Below the pieces are notes generated by a model, which did not search any database, had not been told where the DNA came from, and saw only the letters and a list, made by a program, of their open reading frames with translations. From Streptococcus downei MFe28 (GTDB taxonomy: Bacteria > Bacillota > Bacilli > Lactobacillales > Streptococcaceae), in NCBI RefSeq assembly GCF_900459175.1, contig NZ_UHFA01000002.1, positions 1,984,001 to 2,048,000 on the forward strand: DNA of 64,000 nucleotides, given 5' to 3'. How positions within the stretch are numbered: the first letter of the stretch is position 1; the number at the start of each line of letters is the position of its first letter. A program made the position numbers and the translations under genes. This document shows, one piece after another, positions 1-8,302 of this stretch.

Positions 1-1
1 T

Positions 2-454
2 AAAGATTATGGAGACAAGGAACTGGCTCAAGCGCGAGACATGTTGACTAGCCTAGGTGGGGAGGCTCTGATTGGTCGCAGGCTCTACAGCCTCTCTCAA
101 GGGGAACGCCAGCTGATCATGATTGCCCGCTGTCTCATGGAAGAGCCTGACATTATTATTCTTGACGAAGCGACCGTGGGCCTCGACCTCTTTGCTAGGG
201 AAAAATTATTGAAACAGGTGGACCGCATCACCGATCTTCCTCACGCCCCTCACGTTCTCTTTGTGACCCACCATGCCGAAGAAATCATGCGCAAGATGGA
301 CCACGTCCTCCTTCTCAAAAAAGGCCAAATCATAGCCCAGGGTAAAAAAGAGGACATTATCACCGTACCAACCTTGACAAAATTCTTTGACAATAGGGTT
401 TCCATCATTCCCATTGATGACCACCGCTTTTTTATTAAGCCGGAATTGGAGTAA
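2..454 (+). CDS. ABC transporter ATP-binding protein, C-terminal part
   Basis: The reading frame is open from the window edge (first codons K D Y G D K E L), so the gene begins outside the window. What remains is the second half of an ABC ATPase nucleotide-binding domain: signature motif LSQGERQ, Walker B IIILDEAT, D-loop GLDL and the H-loop histidine in VTHHAEEI. This part would close the ATP sites of a membrane-associated dimer. The closing stretch resembles YlmA/ModF-type single-domain ATPases of Firmicutes, but the substrate cannot be told. Family certain, role unknown. Confidence 0.85.
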   Translation, partial: KDYGDKELAQARDMLTSLGGEALIGRRLYSLSQGERQLIMIARCLMEEPDIIILDEATVGLDLFAREKLLKQVDRITDLPHAPHVLFVTHHAEEIMRKMDHVLLLKKGQIIAQGKKEDIITVPTLTKFFDNRVSIIPIDDHRFFIKPELE

Positions 455-472
455 AAAAGCCTTTAGCAGGCT

Positions 473-1889
473 TCAGATTGAAGACAAACCCTCAATTTTC
501 GAGAGTTTGTCTTTTCTTATTTCTAAAATAGATTTATAAAACCAAGAATCCGTCCTAATTGGGTAAAATAAATAGGCCTTTCCAGCCATCATCTTAACTA
601 ATTTTTTGAGATTTAAACACGCAAAAGTCAGCCCAACCTTTGCCTCCATTTTGGACTTGCCTTTTTCTCTAGTATATCTCATATTGTGCTATTCTTTAGC
701 AGAACCAAAGACCCTCTCAATACTTTCTTTTCGTGTCTGATAGCGTTGTTTCATGCCTATTTGGTGACGACTATCTTCACAGGTTTCTAGATAATTTTGC
801 CAAATATGACGAGTAATGAGACGTTGGTGAGTCTTGCTTTGTGTACAAATACTTAATAAAGGGCATTGTTCACAAACTTTAGGGGCACTCTTATATTCTT
901 GGTAGCCACTCTTATTCGTTGTGCTGTAAGCTAGGACCTGGTTTTGCGGACAGAGATAACAGTCATCATACGCATCGTAAACAAAATCCTTTGGACGTCA
1001 CTTATCTTTCTGGCCCTTGGGCCTCGTGTAAGGGAATACTGGAGTGATGTGCTGAGCTAGTAAAAATTTAGCTATCTTTGGATTCTTGTAACCTGAATCA
1101 GCGATAATAGAGTCTGGATGAAAGGCTTTAATGTTATCGAAAAGTCCTTTAAAGGCCTGGCTATCATGAGTATTTCCAGCTTGCACGGTATAACCTAATA
1201 CCCAACCATACTTATCACAACCCGATTGGATATTGTAGGCAAAAACCTCCTTATGGTCACCTTTATGAAACCAACCACTCTCTGAATCAGTTTTCGACAC
1301 TTTCTTATTTTGGAGCTTTTTTCCATGCTTTTTCCTGTCTTGGTCAATTTCCTTATCTAATTGTTCTGACATGAATTTAGCTTGGACAGCCACCTCTTGG
1401 TTAACATACTTGTGGCTGTTAGCCGCTGCCTTGATAGGAGTGCCGTCTATGAAGATTTCGCTCGTATCAATAAGGCCTTGACCTAGACAGGCTTGAAGGA
1501 TAGGAGCAAAAATTTCTTCGATAAGCCCAACTTGCGCAAAACGACGGGAATAGTTCTTGCCATAAGTCGTGAAGTGAGGGACTTTATTCATCCAAACCTA
1601 ATTCCAAAAACCAGCGATAAGCGATATTAACGTCAATTTCTTTGATGGTTTGACGCATAGAACGGATACCAAATAGGGTCTGGATGAGAGGAATTTTGAC
1701 CAATAAAACGGGATCTAAACTAGGACGTCCTGTTTCTTGACTATAGGTCGTCTCGACTTTGTCATAGATAAAAGAGAAATCAATTGTTTCATCAATTTGA
1801 CGTAGTAAATGATCCTCAGGAACAAGTTCATCTAGAGACAGCAAGGTCTATTCACCACGTTTGTAGTTGGGGGTTTCTTTGTGAAACAT
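473..1889 (-). pseudogene. IS1182 family transposase, broken
   Basis: DDE transposase of the IS1182 family in pieces. The true start is probably ATG at 1889 (MFHKETPNYKRGE), but codon 14 is a stop (TAG, 1850-1848). Downstream the frame continues as LSLDELVPEDHLLRQID (to 1584), shifts to another frame (998-1591, with IFIDGTPIKAAANSHK and the second catalytic region IIADSGYKNPKIAKFLL), and ends in a fragment at 473-682 (MRYTREKGKSKMEAKVGLTF) typical of the C-terminus. At least one nonsense codon and two frame changes; no active enzyme is expected. Confidence 0.8.
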
Positions 1890-1986
1890 AGAGACAACCT
1901 CCGATTATTCTTACATCTATTATAAAACTTTGATAGCTAAAAAAGACGTTAGAAAATCAATTTCTAACGACTTTGTCTTCAGTCTG
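474..1986 (-). mobile_element. IS1182-type insertion sequence, degenerate
   Basis: About 1.5 kb bounded by an inverted repeat: CAGATTGAAGACAAA at 474-488 and the complement of CAGACTGAAGACAAA at 1972-1986 (14 of 15 match). Each end also has a hairpin just inside the repeat (about 482-515 and 1950-1970), a common arrangement that blocks read-through into the transposase. No target duplication was recognised. The only gene is a broken transposase, so the element is probably immobile on its own. Confidence 0.7.
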
Positions 1987-2034
1987 GGAGTGAGAAATCA
2001 CTCTCTTTTGTTGCTAAGATTTTGCTAAAATTTA

Positions 2035-2051
2035 CTAATTAAATTCTTTGT
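2035..2051 (+). repeat. 17-bp direct repeat, left copy
   Basis: CTAATTAAATTCTTTGT occurs here and again at 2979-2995, bracketing the CPBP protease gene. It may be the scar of an insertion, but the sequence is AT-rich and only two copies are visible. Confidence 0.5.
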
Positions 2052-2160
2052 TGTAATGTGATAATACATATGTTGCAGAAATAAAAACAGAGGAACTGAC
2101 TGTTAGCCATGCTCAATTATGATATAATTTACATATTAAAATTAAATTGGAGCATGTATT

Positions 2161-2796
2161 ATGGACAGGAAATATATAAAATTAAATATCTTTCCATTCA
2201 TTTTGGAGGGTTTATTTATATTAGCTTGCTTGATGTTTCGAGAATATTGTATATATATTAATTTTTTATTTTATATAGTACTGGCAGTATATTTTAAGCA
2301 GAGAAAAGATTTTTCAATAAAAGAATGGGGGAATTCAGTTAGAAAAGGAAGCATTTATTGGAAGCAAGTTATGCTTACAATACTGTTCTGCGCTCTTGCT
2401 TTTGCATTTACGAATGTTTTAGCTAATATGTTTCCTAATCTTAATAACGGAATGATTAAGTTAAGGGCAGATAATTGGCTCAAGTTAATTTTGTTTATAT
2501 GCTCTACAATAATTCTACCGCCAATTGCAGAAGAAATTTTCTATAGGAAGAATCTTATATCCTTCAAAAACAGAAAAATCTTGGTTTTAACAACTCTATT
2601 TAGTATGTTCTTATATGCTTTGGAACATGCACTTGCAATTTGGGGAATATTTCTATGTATGATATGGGCTTTGCCATTAAGCATTTCCTATATTAAAACT
2701 AAGAATATATATGTTACGATGACGGCCCATTTTATATGTGACCTTCTTGTAAACGGCATTGCAGTTGTAAAGGTATGTGATTTTCTACTAAGTTGA
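2161..2796 (+). CDS. CPBP family intramembrane metalloprotease
   Basis: 211-residue multi-pass membrane protein with the CPBP (Abi / CAAX protease and bacteriocin-processing) signature: EEIFYR around residue 124 for motif 1, a histidine in ALEHALAIWG for motif 2, and HFICDLLVN near the C-terminus for motif 3. Members are zinc-type intramembrane proteases; in lactic acid bacteria and streptococci many sit beside bacteriocin genes as immunity or processing factors. ATG follows TTGGAGC at good spacing. No bacteriocin gene is visible. Lower GC than its neighbours and flanking 17-bp direct repeats suggest it was acquired. Family likely, substrate unknown. Confidence 0.75.
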   Translation: MDRKYIKLNIFPFILEGLFILACLMFREYCIYINFLFYIVLAVYFKQRKDFSIKEWGNSVRKGSIYWKQVMLTILFCALAFAFTNVLANMFPNLNNGMIKLRADNWLKLILFICSTIILPPIAEEIFYRKNLISFKNRKILVLTTLFSMFLYALEHALAIWGIFLCMIWALPLSISYIKTKNIYVTMTAHFICDLLVNGIAVVKVCDFLLS

Positions 2797-2840
2797 TTAC
2801 CCATATATAGATTGCAATATATAAAAAATAGATTGTATCA

Positions 2841-2888
2841 AAAAGCACATGATTTTGGGCTGAGAAGTCCCTATGATATGTGCTTTTT
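2841..2888 (+). terminator. Intrinsic terminator after CPBP gene
   Basis: Perfect 10-bp stem AAAAGCACAT / ATGTGCTTTT with a 27-nt loop and a following T-run, 45 bases after the stop codon of the protease gene. Confidence 0.65.
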
Positions 2889-2978
2889 GTTCTTGAGCGG
2901 TTTTGCATATAGGAAGTAGGAAATCATGAAAGTATTTTTCCTAGTGTGACGGAGCCGAAGCAACAAGTAGTTGATTTG

Positions 2979-2995
2979 CTAATTAAATTCTTTGT
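2979..2995 (+). repeat. 17-bp direct repeat, right copy
   Basis: Exact second copy of the 17-mer at 2035-2051. The segment between the copies is about 0.94 kb and holds a single gene. Confidence 0.5.
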
Positions 2996-3032
2996 ATCGA
3001 GGACAAAGGCAACTATATATTGTATAATAAAT

Positions 3033-4041
3033 ACCCGTTGTGCTAGTTAATCAGGCATAAGCCTTAGAATATTTCAAACTCAGCCCAAATTCATTTTGAC
3101 TATTTTCCAGCATGAGTGAATAGATGAGTAAAATAGCTTCTACTCTAAACTGTAATGCCCGAAGGTTTCGACAGCGTAAATTCTCAATGCCAAACTGTTC
3201 TAAGCTCGAAAAGACGGTTTCAATCGGTTTGCGCAATCGGCTAATTTTATAGTTCTCAAACCAAGAATAGTCCGCCATATTTTTCCTGAGTTGAGAAATT
3301 AAGGTGATACCACAATTGGCCAACTCTTTCTTAACCTGCTTGTCAATATAGCCCTTGTCTCCATAAATCAGTGGAATATGTGTTCCAGTAATTCAAAAGC
3401 CACTTGGCTATCGTAAACAGAGGCTGACGTTACTACATAATCCAAAGGAAAGCCCCTATCGCTGACTAAAACGGAGAACTTCACCCCGTAGTAGTGAATC
3501 TTCTTCGTGGCGTTGTATCCGATGTTAGCGACTTCTGATAAAAGGCTAGCTCTTAGATTACGGATGGGATGACATAAGGCACAGGGAAAACTGTCAATCA
3601 GGCCAAATGAAGAGGTCTCACAAAGGGAAGATACCATAAAGTAGCGCATGCGTTGGATGCTTTGGGAAAGGTTTTGACAAATCCGACAAAAGCGGGAACG
3701 TTCTGGAAAGTCATTAGGAAAAAGGCTATGACGAATGGCTCGATAAATTGCGCTGGCTGTTCGGCACCCCTCTTGAATGGCCCAGAGATAACTAGCTATA
3801 ATAACGACATCTGGTTGCTTCTGTGAGTGAACGTTTCGCCGATGCCTCACGCAGTAGGGAACGAAGCGGTCATAAAGTGTACTCACTTTTGTCAGCAAAA
3901 CTGAAAAAATATCTTGTGTTTGATGTGGATTTGCGAGATAATAGTCTCGGCTTTGCCTATCATTCCCTCATTTCGTGGTTGTTCTGAGTTTATGATAGGT
4001 AAAGTTTTTTATTTTGGCTAGTGTTAACTAGCACAACGGGT
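3033..4041 (-). mobile_element. IS982 family insertion sequence
   Basis: About 1,009 bp with perfect 18-bp terminal inverted repeats: ACCCGTTGTGCTAGTTAA at 3033-3050 and its exact complement at 4024-4041. Length and termini fit IS982 elements of lactic acid bacteria and streptococci. No clear target duplication. It interrupts the 3' end of the HigA-like gene at 4028-4282. Identical inverted repeats suggest a fairly recent insertion although the transposase is already frameshifted. Confidence 0.85.
3051..3898 (-). pseudogene. IS982 family transposase, frameshifted
   Basis: DDE transposase in two frames. The N-terminal 176 residues (3368-3898; includes FGLIDSFPCALC with the first catalytic Asp and HYYGVKFSVLVSDRGFPLD) end early at ELLEHIFH-stop. 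The family sequence resumes in another frame as PLIYGDKGYIDKQ and runs through RKPIETVFSSLEQFGIENLR to 3051. The shift lies near 3370-3385. No slippery heptamer is visible there, so an inactivating indel is more likely than programmed frameshifting. Confidence 0.75.
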
Positions 4042-4282
4042 AGTTAATATCTAAACAAAGCAAGAACTCAGCAGGAACTCCTGTCACTTGTTCCACTCGG
4101 ACTGCAAGATCTGCATTAAGAAATTTCTTACGATTGAGTAAATCAGATACATGCTTTTGAGATACGCCAATACGTTCAGCAAAATCACTCTGCTTGATAT
4201 GATGATAAGCCAAAAGTTCCGCCAAAGTATCTGCTGCAGAAGTCACAGCTGGTGCCGTAATTTTATGATTTTTATTTAACAT
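4028..4282 (-). pseudogene. HigA-like XRE antitoxin, truncated by IS982
   Basis: Helix-turn-helix protein of the XRE/HigA type: LAELLAYHHIKQSDFAERIG followed by VSQKHVSDLLNRKK and AVRVEQVTGVPAEFLL. HigA antitoxins bind operator DNA and neutralise a HigB RNase. The last native residues are about L-D-I-N; the codons after that, including the stop at 4028, come from the IS982 terminal repeat, so the C-terminus is lost. No HigB-like toxin gene lies next to it. It follows the STAS-like gene in the same direction but has its own upstream gap. Confidence 0.7.
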
Positions 4283-4379
4283 GGCAATGTCCCTCCTAAT
4301 GATAATCTTCGATACTAATCATGCAGATTTATAAAAATAGTCAGGGTGCCGTACACTTCCTGACCTAATCCTATTTATA

Positions 4380-4679
4380 TTATGACACTGCTGTTATCTT
4401 CTTGGTTTCAAAGGCGAAGCGCTCTTTTATCAACTTGTTAATTTGAATAGTTGATTTAATGAAAGAGAGTTTCGCTTTGATGGTATTAAAAGTAAAGTTC
4501 TCCAGTAAATTAATAAAGGCTGAATTGACAAAAGAAGTGCTGACATAAGAAACGCCTTCAAAAGAAACCGTCACCTCTTCTCCTGCTCTCAAAGCCTCTT
4601 AAACAAGAGTCAAAATCTTTAGTCCCGAAGCATTGTCTGAACAATTGTCTACAACATCTTTAACAATAATTCTTACCAT
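4380..4679 (-). pseudogene. STAS-like (DUF4325) protein gene with internal stop
   Basis: From ATG at 4679 the frame reads MVRIIVKDVVDNCSDNASGL, meets a TAA at 4601-4599 (codon 27), then continues in the same frame as EALRAGEEVTVSFEGVSYVS to 4380. VSTSFVNSAFINLLENF is the characteristic Ser/Thr-rich core of STAS-like DUF4325 proteins. These small proteins are thought to act as anti-anti-sigma-like partners, but no function is established. It is the third gene of an apparent operon with the zeta-like kinase and a 54-residue protein. Loss by one nonsense codon looks recent because the rest is intact. Confidence 0.65.
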
Positions 4680-4700
4680 TCGAACTCTTCCTCCTCTTCC

Positions 4701-4865
4701 CTATTCCACATCTAGACCAACTAATTTTCTCTGTGCCCTATTGGCCTCCTTTGCAATGTAGGTCAGGACAGCCTTAAATTCTTTAGCAGTGGCATTGTCA
4801 GATAAGTCTGATATGCTGTAATTGTACTTAGCAACAATTTGGTCAACCGTTTCTTTCTCACTCAT
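4701..4865 (-). CDS. Small protein between zeta kinase and STAS-like gene
   Basis: 54 residues beginning MSEKETVDQIVAKYNY, with FKAVLTYIAKEANRAQRK and the end LVGLDVE; mostly helical and charged. ATG at 4865 is preceded by AGAGGAGG within the kinase gene, and the reading frame overlaps the end of that gene by 8 bp, so translation is probably coupled. Size and coupling would fit an antitoxin, but I do not recognise the family and it does not look like PezA or epsilon. Confidence 0.6.
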   Translation of the reverse strand: MSEKETVDQIVAKYNYSISDLSDNATAKEFKAVLTYIAKEANRAQRKLVGLDVE

Positions 4866-5532
4866 AGAGTTCCTCCTCTAAAGTTTTTCTCGTATAATTA
4901 TTTGGTAATATCAGATTAATGTTTTCCATATCAAAATGGACTTCTTCAATAGTATTCTGATAGTCCTTAATGATAAGATGCACTAAGGTCTCGGGGTGAC
5001 GAACTTTAACCTTTTCAACATTTTCTCTTGCATGTAAAAATGCATTGATAAAGGTTTCTTTAGGGACTTTTCTCCCTTCTACTCTTTCCCTATCCTTGGT
5101 AAATTGCCAAGCAATTTTTGGTTCTTGATAAACGTAAAAAATCACAGCCCTGTAACCATTCTTCAAGACACGTTTTATCTTCTTTTCTGCACTCGGCACA
5201 GCAAAAGTCGTATCGTAAATAAATGAGTAACCTTTCTCCGTCAGATACTGAAAAGCTTGCTCAGTTAGCCAAGAACAGGCTCTTTGAAAGTTGCTAGAAT
5301 TACTACCATTATAGTCTGGAAAGAGGGAACGAAAATCATCTGTATCCAATACAATCATATTTTTGTAACTGTCAGCTAGCAGGCGTGCAACTTCCGACTT
5401 ACCAGCCCCAGGACTTCCCGCCATAAAGATAGCATCTTTCTTAGGACTCAGTTGCTTATTTCCAAACAAATCCGATAGAATTCTATCCAAATTTTCCTTG
5501 GAATAGTCTAAATACTTATCAGTAGACACCAA
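4858..5532 (-). CDS. Zeta-toxin family kinase
   Basis: 224-residue P-loop kinase of the zeta/PezT superfamily. Walker A GSPGAGKS is at residues 39-46, LDTDDFR (62-68) holds the catalytic-type Asp, and RERVEGRKVP (148-157) supplies the arginine finger typical of zeta toxins. Known zeta toxins phosphorylate UDP-N-acetylglucosamine and poison peptidoglycan synthesis. No upstream PezA/epsilon-type antitoxin is present; instead the gene leads an operon with a 54-residue protein and a STAS-like gene, so its role may be regulatory rather than toxic. First gene of the operon; upstream 240 bp is gene-free. Confidence 0.8.
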   Translation of the reverse strand: MVSTDKYLDYSKENLDRILSDLFGNKQLSPKKDAIFMAGSPGAGKSEVARLLADSYKNMIVLDTDDFRSLFPDYNGSNSSNFQRACSWLTEQAFQYLTEKGYSFIYDTTFAVPSAEKKIKRVLKNGYRAVIFYVYQEPKIAWQFTKDRERVEGRKVPKETFINAFLHARENVEKVKVRHPETLVHLIIKDYQNTIEEVHFDMENINLILPNNYTRKTLEEELYE

Positions 5533-5773
5533 AAGTCCTCCTCACCTTCTTATCATTTAAGCCATTGTATCACAAAACCCTCTTTTCTTCCTAAACGAAA
5601 ACAGCACCAAAAATTAGCTAAAGGGGGTGGGTTTTGATACTGTTTTAAGGACTATTCCATCGCTTTGACCTTTTCCTCTATGAAATCAATTTCGTCTTGT
5701 GACAAACTGTATTATTGCCAAACTATTTACTTATCATATTCTTCAAAAATCATTTGCTATTGATAATGGAAGG

Positions 5774-8302
5774 TCAATTCATATCATCCAGAGCAATGTC
5801 TAAATGACTTTTAAAGTTTTGAATATTACCTGATACTAAACTTTTGAAGAAAGTAGAGAAGTCCTTAGGCGTTAAAAAGGTAAATTTATATTGAACAGTT
5901 TCTCCTCTTTCTTTGCAATAATTATTGATAATATCAAAGTGTCTCACAGCAGCTTTATTTTTTCCCACATTCTCAGTATCTGGATCATGTATTTGTGAGT
6001 CATCCTTGATTTCCACCACAACTATATTATTATTTTGCTTAATGAACCAATCAGGATTAAACTCCCCTGTTTTTTGGTGGTTTCCTTTTTTCCATGAATA
6101 ATCAATATTATAAAAACTCATGTCATCTGATTTCACAAATGAATCAATACTGTTATTAACTTCTTTATCTTCTACTAATTTTTTTAAAAACTCTGTCTCA
6201 GGATTCCCAGTAGTCACAACACCAAACTGAGGTGTCTTAAAATTATATCTATTTTCAACAGGGTTTTGTCTATATCCTTTTGATAAATCTGAAAGCTCTT
6301 TAAATGTTTCTAAACTGCCATTATCTTCTGATAAACTATCTCTTAATTCAGAACTATAAAATAGTACTTTATTCTTATGAAATCCTGATAAATCTGTAGT
6401 ATTTTTTGGCAATTGTTTGGTAGATATGTATTTATATTCTGTAGGATCTATATCATAACTAACTACTTTAGCTGCATCACGAAAAATAACATTCATTGAA
6501 GTTAAAAATCTATTTTTTAAGCTCTTAGTAATATACTGATTGCCACTATCTTCAAGGGACTTCTCTACCATTTTCTGAATTCTAGAAACTGGCCATAATT
6601 TTTGATACTCTCCAGCATACTCTTTATCCTCCAAATCATCAAATCGGCTATATAAAATATTAGCCATTTGAAGTGGAGTAAGAGTTTCATGTTCAAAACT
6701 TGTTTCAAAGTTTCTCTCTGTCTGAGTCTTTATATCAGTCAAAGTAACCTTACTTTTTCCTAATTTATCGTCTGTTGGTAAATTTACTCCTTTCTCCCAA
6801 AGTTTATAAGTTCCCATCTTAGGATAACTTTTAGCATCCTCTTTGGAAGAGTATGTCACATTCAACAAATCAAAATGATATTCGGAATCTGGATTTATGC
6901 CTACCGTCAAGCGCTTCCTAATTTCCAATACTTCATTTACTAATGCTTCAACATTAGCAGACCATTTTTCATGATTGAAAACCGTCACCTTTGGTGTTCC
7001 CCAGCTGTTTTGCCAACCGTCAGGAATTCTCAATCCTCTTCCTAAAACCTGAGCAATTAAAAGTTTGGAATTAAAAGCCCTTTCCTCGTCAGGGACAATC
7101 TGAAACACTCTTTTAACATCCCAACCCTCGGTAAGCATGGAGACACTAAAGATAAATTCAACAGGATTTTCTTTCTGGTTAACTTTTCTGAGCTTCATTC
7201 TATCAACTGCTGCTTTAGCTCCACTATGGACAGATAGTACAACATTATCAACTTCTTCATCACTGAGCTGTCTTTGCTGTTTCAAAAATTTTTTAAATTC
7301 TCTAGCTTTGTTATCCGCCCCTGTCTGTCTGGAGGTTACGATGATGGTAATTGGTTTGATTCCAAGTTCACTCGGCAGTCGTTTAGCTATAGTATCATGA
7401 GAATTTAAAATAACTTGCCAACGCTCGTTTTTGTCCTTTGGAATATCTTCTTTTGAAATATATTCTATATCTTTTACAAAGCCTTGCTCAATGGCATCAC
7501 GAAGAGAAAAACGATAAATAACATTTGAAAAATAATCATTATTTTTCTTACCTTTATAGGGGGTACCTGTCACGCCAATAATATATTTGAAATTAATGCC
7601 GTTATTCCTCTCATCTTCTATAAAGGATTTCCATTGATTTGATTCAGAATAGTAAACATGGTGAACTTCATCATTGAGAACAAGAGTAGTCTCACCATTG
7701 CCTCTCAGGCTGTCAACAATAGAATTTCTAGTCTCTTGAGCTTTGTAGATAGCATCCCTATTTTCAATAGCAATAGAATTTTCTACAAGCGTGCTATCGC
7801 CATTTAAAATCTGTGGTGGGATAAAGTTCTCTCCCAATGTCTTTAATAATTGTTGATTACCTAATAAATCCTTAAACTTTTGTGTTAGTTCACTTTCAAT
7901 AGTTAGACTAGGAACCAAAATTAAAACACGATTGACTTTCTTAGTTGCTAACATAACAAGAGCTATCCCAAACATGACATAGGATTTCCCTGTACCAGTA
8001 GCTAAATCTAAGGTTGCAGATAATTTATCTGATAAATCTAAATCATCCTGCATTAATGAAAAATTGTTACTCCAACGTGCTTTTATGACATCATTAGTAT
8101 TAAAATTCTCTTTAGCCAATGCCGATATATTTTGGTACTCTCCAGAATTTAAGAAACGCAAGGCAGTTTCTGAAGCTTCCTGTTGGTATGTTCTTTGTCC
8201 GAACAGTAAATCAAAAAAATTTTGAAAGAAGCCTTCATCCCAAATTGAGGGATTCACATTTTTACTAACTTTTAAAACTAGATCACTTTCTTTGTATTCC
8301 AT
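5774..8302 (-). CDS. res: Type III restriction enzyme, Res subunit
   Basis: 842 residues. An SF2 helicase comes first: Walker A ATGTGKS at 101-107, DEVH box at 211-214, GTPYKGK for motif III, and VLGRGLRIPDGW for motif VI. A C-terminal PD-(D/E)xK-type nuclease follows (FNPDWF near 745, VVVEIKDDS near 760). With Mod it forms the ATP-dependent restriction complex that travels on DNA and cuts unmethylated sites in head-to-head orientation. Its ATG directly follows the TAA of mod, so the two are translationally coupled. Intact, with no frameshift. Confidence 0.9.
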   Translation of the reverse strand: MEYKESDLVLKVSKNVNPSIWDEGFFQNFFDLLFGQRTYQQEASETALRFLNSGEYQNISALAKENFNTNDVIKARWSNNFSLMQDDLDLSDKLSATLDLATGTGKSYVMFGIALVMLATKKVNRVLILVPSLTIESELTQKFKDLLGNQQLLKTLGENFIPPQILNGDSTLVENSIAIENRDAIYKAQETRNSIVDSLRGNGETTLVLNDEVHHVYYSESNQWKSFIEDERNNGINFKYIIGVTGTPYKGKKNNDYFSNVIYRFSLRDAIEQGFVKDIEYISKEDIPKDKNERWQVILNSHDTIAKRLPSELGIKPITIIVTSRQTGADNKAREFKKFLKQQRQLSDEEVDNVVLSVHSGAKAAVDRMKLRKVNQKENPVEFIFSVSMLTEGWDVKRVFQIVPDEERAFNSKLLIAQVLGRGLRIPDGWQNSWGTPKVTVFNHEKWSANVEALVNEVLEIRKRLTVGINPDSEYHFDLLNVTYSSKEDAKSYPKMGTYKLWEKGVNLPTDDKLGKSKVTLTDIKTQTERNFETSFEHETLTPLQMANILYSRFDDLEDKEYAGEYQKLWPVSRIQKMVEKSLEDSGNQYITKSLKNRFLTSMNVIFRDAAKVVSYDIDPTEYKYISTKQLPKNTTDLSGFHKNKVLFYSSELRDSLSEDNGSLETFKELSDLSKGYRQNPVENRYNFKTPQFGVVTTGNPETEFLKKLVEDKEVNNSIDSFVKSDDMSFYNIDYSWKKGNHQKTGEFNPDWFIKQNNNIVVVEIKDDSQIHDPDTENVGKNKAAVRHFDIINNYCKERGETVQYKFTFLTPKDFSTFFKSLVSGNIQNFKSHLDIALDDMN

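Noticed and set aside
3324..3400. Programmed frameshift in the IS982 transposase
   Set aside because: No slippery heptamer or downstream structure at the join; a plain indel is simpler.
5652..5717. Minus-strand stretch reading SLSQDEIDFIEEKVKAME before a stop, like the end of a restriction or methylase protein
   Set aside because: Only about 18 residues, with stops just upstream; too short to assign. The gap 5533-5773 is otherwise empty.
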